Below, one piece after another: positions 6,207 to 8,056 of a stretch of 8,056 nucleotides of DNA. Positions within the stretch are counted from its first letter, which is position 1, and each line of letters starts with the position of its first letter. The stretch is taken from positions 1 through 8,056 of the forward strand of contig JAGMEL010000288.1 of NCBI GenBank assembly GCA_023128195.1. Direction: 5' to 3'. Origin of the DNA: Caldifarciminota bacterium (GTDB taxonomy: Bacteria; Hydrothermota; Tepidihabitantia; SM23-42). The notes under the pieces were generated by a model, which saw only the letters and a program-made list of their open reading frames with translations, made no database searches and was not told the origin of the DNA. The translations under genes were made by a program, and so were the position numbers.

Positions 6207-6234
6207 TTGACAAAATGTCTTTTCTGAATATAAT
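6207..6234 (+). promoter_or_regulatory. Consensus sigma70-type promoter of the initiator tRNA gene
   Basis: TTGACA (6207-6212) and TATAAT (6229-6234) are perfect matches to consensus, with a 16-nt spacer. The expected start is near 6241, about 4 nt before the mature tRNA 5' end at 6245. A strong independent promoter with a very short leader fits a stable RNA gene. Confidence 0.9.
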
Positions 6235-6244
6235 ACAATACGAT

Positions 6245-6316
6245 CGCGGGGTGGAGCAGTGGTAGCTCATTGGGCTCATAACCCAAAGGTCGCTGGTTCG
6301 AATCCAGCCCCCGCTA
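6245..6316 (+). tRNA. Initiator tRNA-fMet (anticodon CAT)
   Basis: The 72-nt gene folds into a full cloverleaf: acceptor 6245-6251 with 6309-6315, D-arm GAGC/GCTC, anticodon arm TTGGG-CTCATAA-CCCAA, variable loop AGGTC, and T-arm GCTGG-TTCGAAT-CCAGC. The CAT anticodon with three consecutive G-C pairs next to the anticodon loop, the start CGCGGGGTGGAGCAG as in E. coli tRNA-fMet, and an unpaired 1:72 position identify it as the initiator tRNA. The 1:72 pair is C:U rather than the usual C:A. The discriminator is A73. CCA is not encoded (ATTT follows), so it must be added by the CCA-adding enzyme. The D-loop is two bases shorter than in E. coli. Confidence 0.95.
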
Positions 6317-6360
6317 TTTGGGGGAATTCCAGCATCCAAACCCATACCAACTGACCATTT

Positions 6361-7080
6361 CTATACTTCCCCATACGCACTCAGTATTTTAACAATGCCA
6401 ACGATCGTTGCTGTTTCGCTGCGCAGACGGTTTGGACCGAGTGATAACAATCTTACGCGATTATTTTTGAGCATTTCGATCTCTGAATCAGCAAATCCTC
6501 CTTCTGGTCCAACAATATACAAAATAGATTTCGCCCCACAGGGTATATCTGATTTCCCGTCTTTATCCGCAACAAGTACGAGATCGAAATTGTTGAAATT
6601 TTTTAAAAGACTATTTAAATCTTTATAAAAAACAATCTCAGGACTGTAGTATTGCTGAGATTGAAGCATTGCACTTATAGCAATTTTTTTAAAACGGCTC
6701 AGTTTTGACTGACTCAATGTGGGTATTATGGAATAGTGTGATATAAACGGAAAAAATCTAATCACTCCCAATTCAGTTCCTTTTTCAAAAATAAGATCGT
6801 TGCGCAGTCCTTTGAGCGGCACAAATGCAAGTGTTAAATTTATGCCTCTTCCTCTTTTTACCGGTATTTTGTCTATAATTTCAGCATCTATTTGTGACCT
6901 GGCAATGTTTGTAATCCTTATTTTATAGCTATGCCCCTTACCATCAGTTACAAAAATTGTGTCACCAATTTTTTTTCTCAGAACATTTTTAAGATGGTGA
7001 AATTCTTCACCGCTGATAATGATTTTATTATGTGAGATATTTTCTGGTGGTATATAGAAAAGGTTATGAACCTGGTTCAT
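6361..7080 (-). CDS. rsmE: 16S rRNA (uracil(1498)-N(3))-methyltransferase
   Basis: RsmE methylates N3 of U1498 in the decoding region of 16S rRNA using S-adenosylmethionine. The 239-residue protein has an N-terminal PUA-like part (about 1-75) with EEFHHLKNVLRKKIGD. The SPOUT methyltransferase domain follows. Its landmarks are EKGTELGV (97-104 region), IVGPEGGF (189-196) and LSLGPNRLRSETA (212-224), which form the SAM-binding trefoil knot. The usual EQ-x-x-R segment reads QSQQYYSPEI, a moderate deviation. The ATG at 7080-7078 has no Shine-Dalgarno, but the protein begins where the family normally does. It is convergent with the tRNA gene and follows dnaJ on the same strand after a repeat-filled gap. 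In many bacteria rsmE sits downstream of dnaJ and prmA; prmA is missing here. Confidence 0.95.
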   Translation of the reverse strand: MNQVHNLFYIPPENISHNKIIISGEEFHHLKNVLRKKIGDTIFVTDGKGHSYKIRITNIARSQIDAEIIDKIPVKRGRGINLTLAFVPLKGLRNDLIFEKGTELGVIRFFPFISHYSIIPTLSQSKLSRFKKIAISAMLQSQQYYSPEIVFYKDLNSLLKNFNNFDLVLVADKDGKSDIPCGAKSILYIVGPEGGFADSEIEMLKNNRVRLLSLGPNRLRSETATIVGIVKILSAYGEV

Positions 7081-7294
7081 TAAATACTAATTCGTCTCAG
7101 CGGACAAAAAAGATACGGACATCCAATTATCTATATATATAAGGTCATCAGGCTATCAGATCTTCAGAGGATCTGGGAAATTTTATTACCTGATATCCTG
7201 ACACACTAATATCCAGCTTCTGATGTTCTGATATCCTGATAATCTAAATTTACATTTACCATTTGGCATTTGGCATTTGGAATTTGTAATTTAC
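7081..7294. repeat. Repeat-rich intergenic region between dnaJ and rsmE
   Basis: This 214-nt gap has no plausible ORF. It holds an AT run with alternating TA (7131-7140), an inverted repeat CAGATC/GATCTG (7157-7162 and 7170-7175, 7-nt loop), and two copies of TGATATCCTGA (7191-7201 and 7229-7239) among other CTGAT-like words. It also holds three exact tandem copies of CATTTGG (7260-7280), with degenerate copies on both sides (7253-7259 and 7281-7287). No T-run follows the hairpin on the minus strand, so no clear terminator of dnaJ is visible. It resembles decayed mini-satellite or REP-type filler. Confidence 0.7.
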
Positions 7295-8056
7295 TTAGGT
7301 TCCTCTTTTCCTCGGAGTTGGTTCTCCCTCGTATTCCTTCAATTTCTCAAGTATCTCGTGTAAACTTTTATCTTTAGCCTTCAGGGGTTTTAAATCAAGT
7401 TCCACATACAGATCACCACGACCGCTATCAGGCCGTGGCATACCTTTACCTCGTGCCCGAATGATTTCAGGAGCGCTACTTCCCTTTGGTATCTTTACTT
7501 TCTGCTGTTTCCCATTTAAACCAGGAACATTTACCACGCCACCATGAATCAATTTGGTATAAGGTATAAGAATTCTCATATAAAGATCATATCCTCTTCG
7601 CTCAAAATATGCATGAGGTTTTTCTTCAAATTGTACAATAATACTTCCTTTTCCTCCTAATCCAAAATGTCCTTCACCTCGCAAAACAATATATTGACCA
7701 TTTGCTATACCCTGCGGTATCTGAATTTCAATTGTTCTGGTTTTCCTGATTTTCCCTTTGCCCTGGCATTTTACACAGGGGTTTTTTATAACCTGTCCCT
7801 TGCCCTGACATCTCGGGCAGGTCGAAATGCTGGTAAATGTTCCAAAGAAACTACGCGATTGAGTTCTCACCTGTCCTGTGCCGCCGCATTGGAGGCAGTT
7901 CATGAAATCATATCCTCCTTTGCCATTGCAGTCCGAACAGGCTTCATAGCGGTCGATTTTAAACTTCTTCTTCGTCCTTGTTACAATATCTTCAAGTGAC
8001 ACCTTGAGAATCACATGAATATCGCCACCCCTTTTTGCCCGTTGTCTTGATGGTCT
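7295..8056 (-). CDS. dnaJ: Chaperone DnaJ, 5' end outside window
   Basis: The last 253 residues of a type I DnaJ are present. DnaJ binds unfolded clients and stimulates the ATPase of DnaK in the cytoplasm. The reading frame is open to the window edge. The leading residues GGDIHVILKVSLEDIV are the usual transition into the substrate-binding region, so the GTG at 8014 is internal. Four zinc-binding CxxCxGxG repeats begin at window residues 40, 54, 80 and 94. The C-terminal domain includes IPQGIANGQYIVLRGEGHFG and IHGGVVNVPGLNGKQQKVKIPKG, and RGKGMPRPDSGRGDLYVELDL follows before a basic tail. The J-domain with HPD and the Gly/Phe linker lie beyond the edge. The spacing between the zinc repeats is slightly short (CSDCNGKG to CLQCGGTG) but all eight cysteines are present. 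The class I assignment is firm. Confidence 0.96.
   Translation of the reverse strand, partial: RPSRQRAKRGGDIHVILKVSLEDIVTRTKKKFKIDRYEACSDCNGKGGYDFMNCLQCGGTGQVRTQSRSFFGTFTSISTCPRCQGKGQVIKNPCVKCQGKGKIRKTRTIEIQIPQGIANGQYIVLRGEGHFGLGGKGSIIVQFEEKPHAYFERRGYDLYMRILIPYTKLIHGGVVNVPGLNGKQQKVKIPKGSSAPEIIRARGKGMPRPDSGRGDLYVELDLKPLKAKDKSLHEILEKLKEYEGEPTPRKRGT

Noticed and set aside
6308..6324. CCCCC/GGGGG hairpin at the tRNA 3' end as a terminator
   Set aside because: The left arm is part of the tRNA T-arm and acceptor stem and no T-run follows, so it is probably incidental.
6088..6345. Minus-strand 85-residue ORF containing SGGWIRTSDLWVMSPMSYHCSTP
   Set aside because: It is the antisense translation of the tRNA gene and the end of the ARPP-1 gene, a well-known type of false protein.
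7253..7287. CATTTGG array as a CRISPR
   Set aside because: The units are 7 nt and directly tandem with no spacers.

Overview
The window is AT-rich bacterial chromosome that reads as housekeeping DNA. No phage, IS, CRISPR or defence genes are visible. Eight protein genes (two of them cut by the window edges) lie on the minus strand, and one protein gene and one tRNA on the plus strand. The organism cannot be named from the sequence. PdxJ implies the DXP-dependent vitamin B6 route, SecD and SecF are separate proteins, and a secreted ARPP-1-like protein is present. The gaps hold degenerate short repeats and a REP-like palindrome of a kind common in uncultivated lineages. I suspect a candidate-phylum genome such as WOR-3/Stahlbacteria, with low confidence.

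Minus-strand operon (about 5036 down to 1): pdxJ, secD, secF, pgpA, a CinA C-terminal domain gene (pncC) and a permease split over two adjacent genes, the second cut by the window edge. Junctions are very tight: pdxJ/secD share ATGA, secD/secF are 2 nt apart, and secF/pgpA overlap by 4 to 22 nt depending on the pgpA start. A 9-codon ORF bridges pncC and the permease, and 3 nt separate the permease halves. A consensus promoter (TTGACA, 16 nt, TATAAT) sits directly before pdxJ, so close that the mRNA should be leaderless. The pgpA-pncC gap of about 140 nt carries a perfect 11-bp hairpin and a possible secondary promoter. The operon mixes cofactor synthesis, protein export, phospholipid synthesis, pyridine nucleotide salvage and transport, with an envelope theme in secDF and pgpA.

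Divergent region (5037-5180): besides the pdxJ promoter it holds an inverted repeat in which one AACCGA can pair with either of two TCGGTT copies, and two AAGGAGG motifs, only the second of which precedes a gene.

Plus strand (5181-6316): a secreted ARPP-1 (DUF6569-like) protein of unknown function, then an initiator tRNA-fMet with its own consensus promoter.

Right end (6361-8056, minus): dnaJ (5' end outside the window) and rsmE, the two ends of the common dnaJ-prmA-rsmE cluster without prmA. They are separated by 214 nt of degenerate repeats.

No gene-free stretch exceeds 300 nt. I found no convincing new multi-gene system. The points most worth following are the leaderless pdxJ promoter, the non-standard pgpA start, the mini-ORF and split permease, the alternative hairpins upstream of the ARPP-1 gene, and the C1:U72 initiator tRNA.
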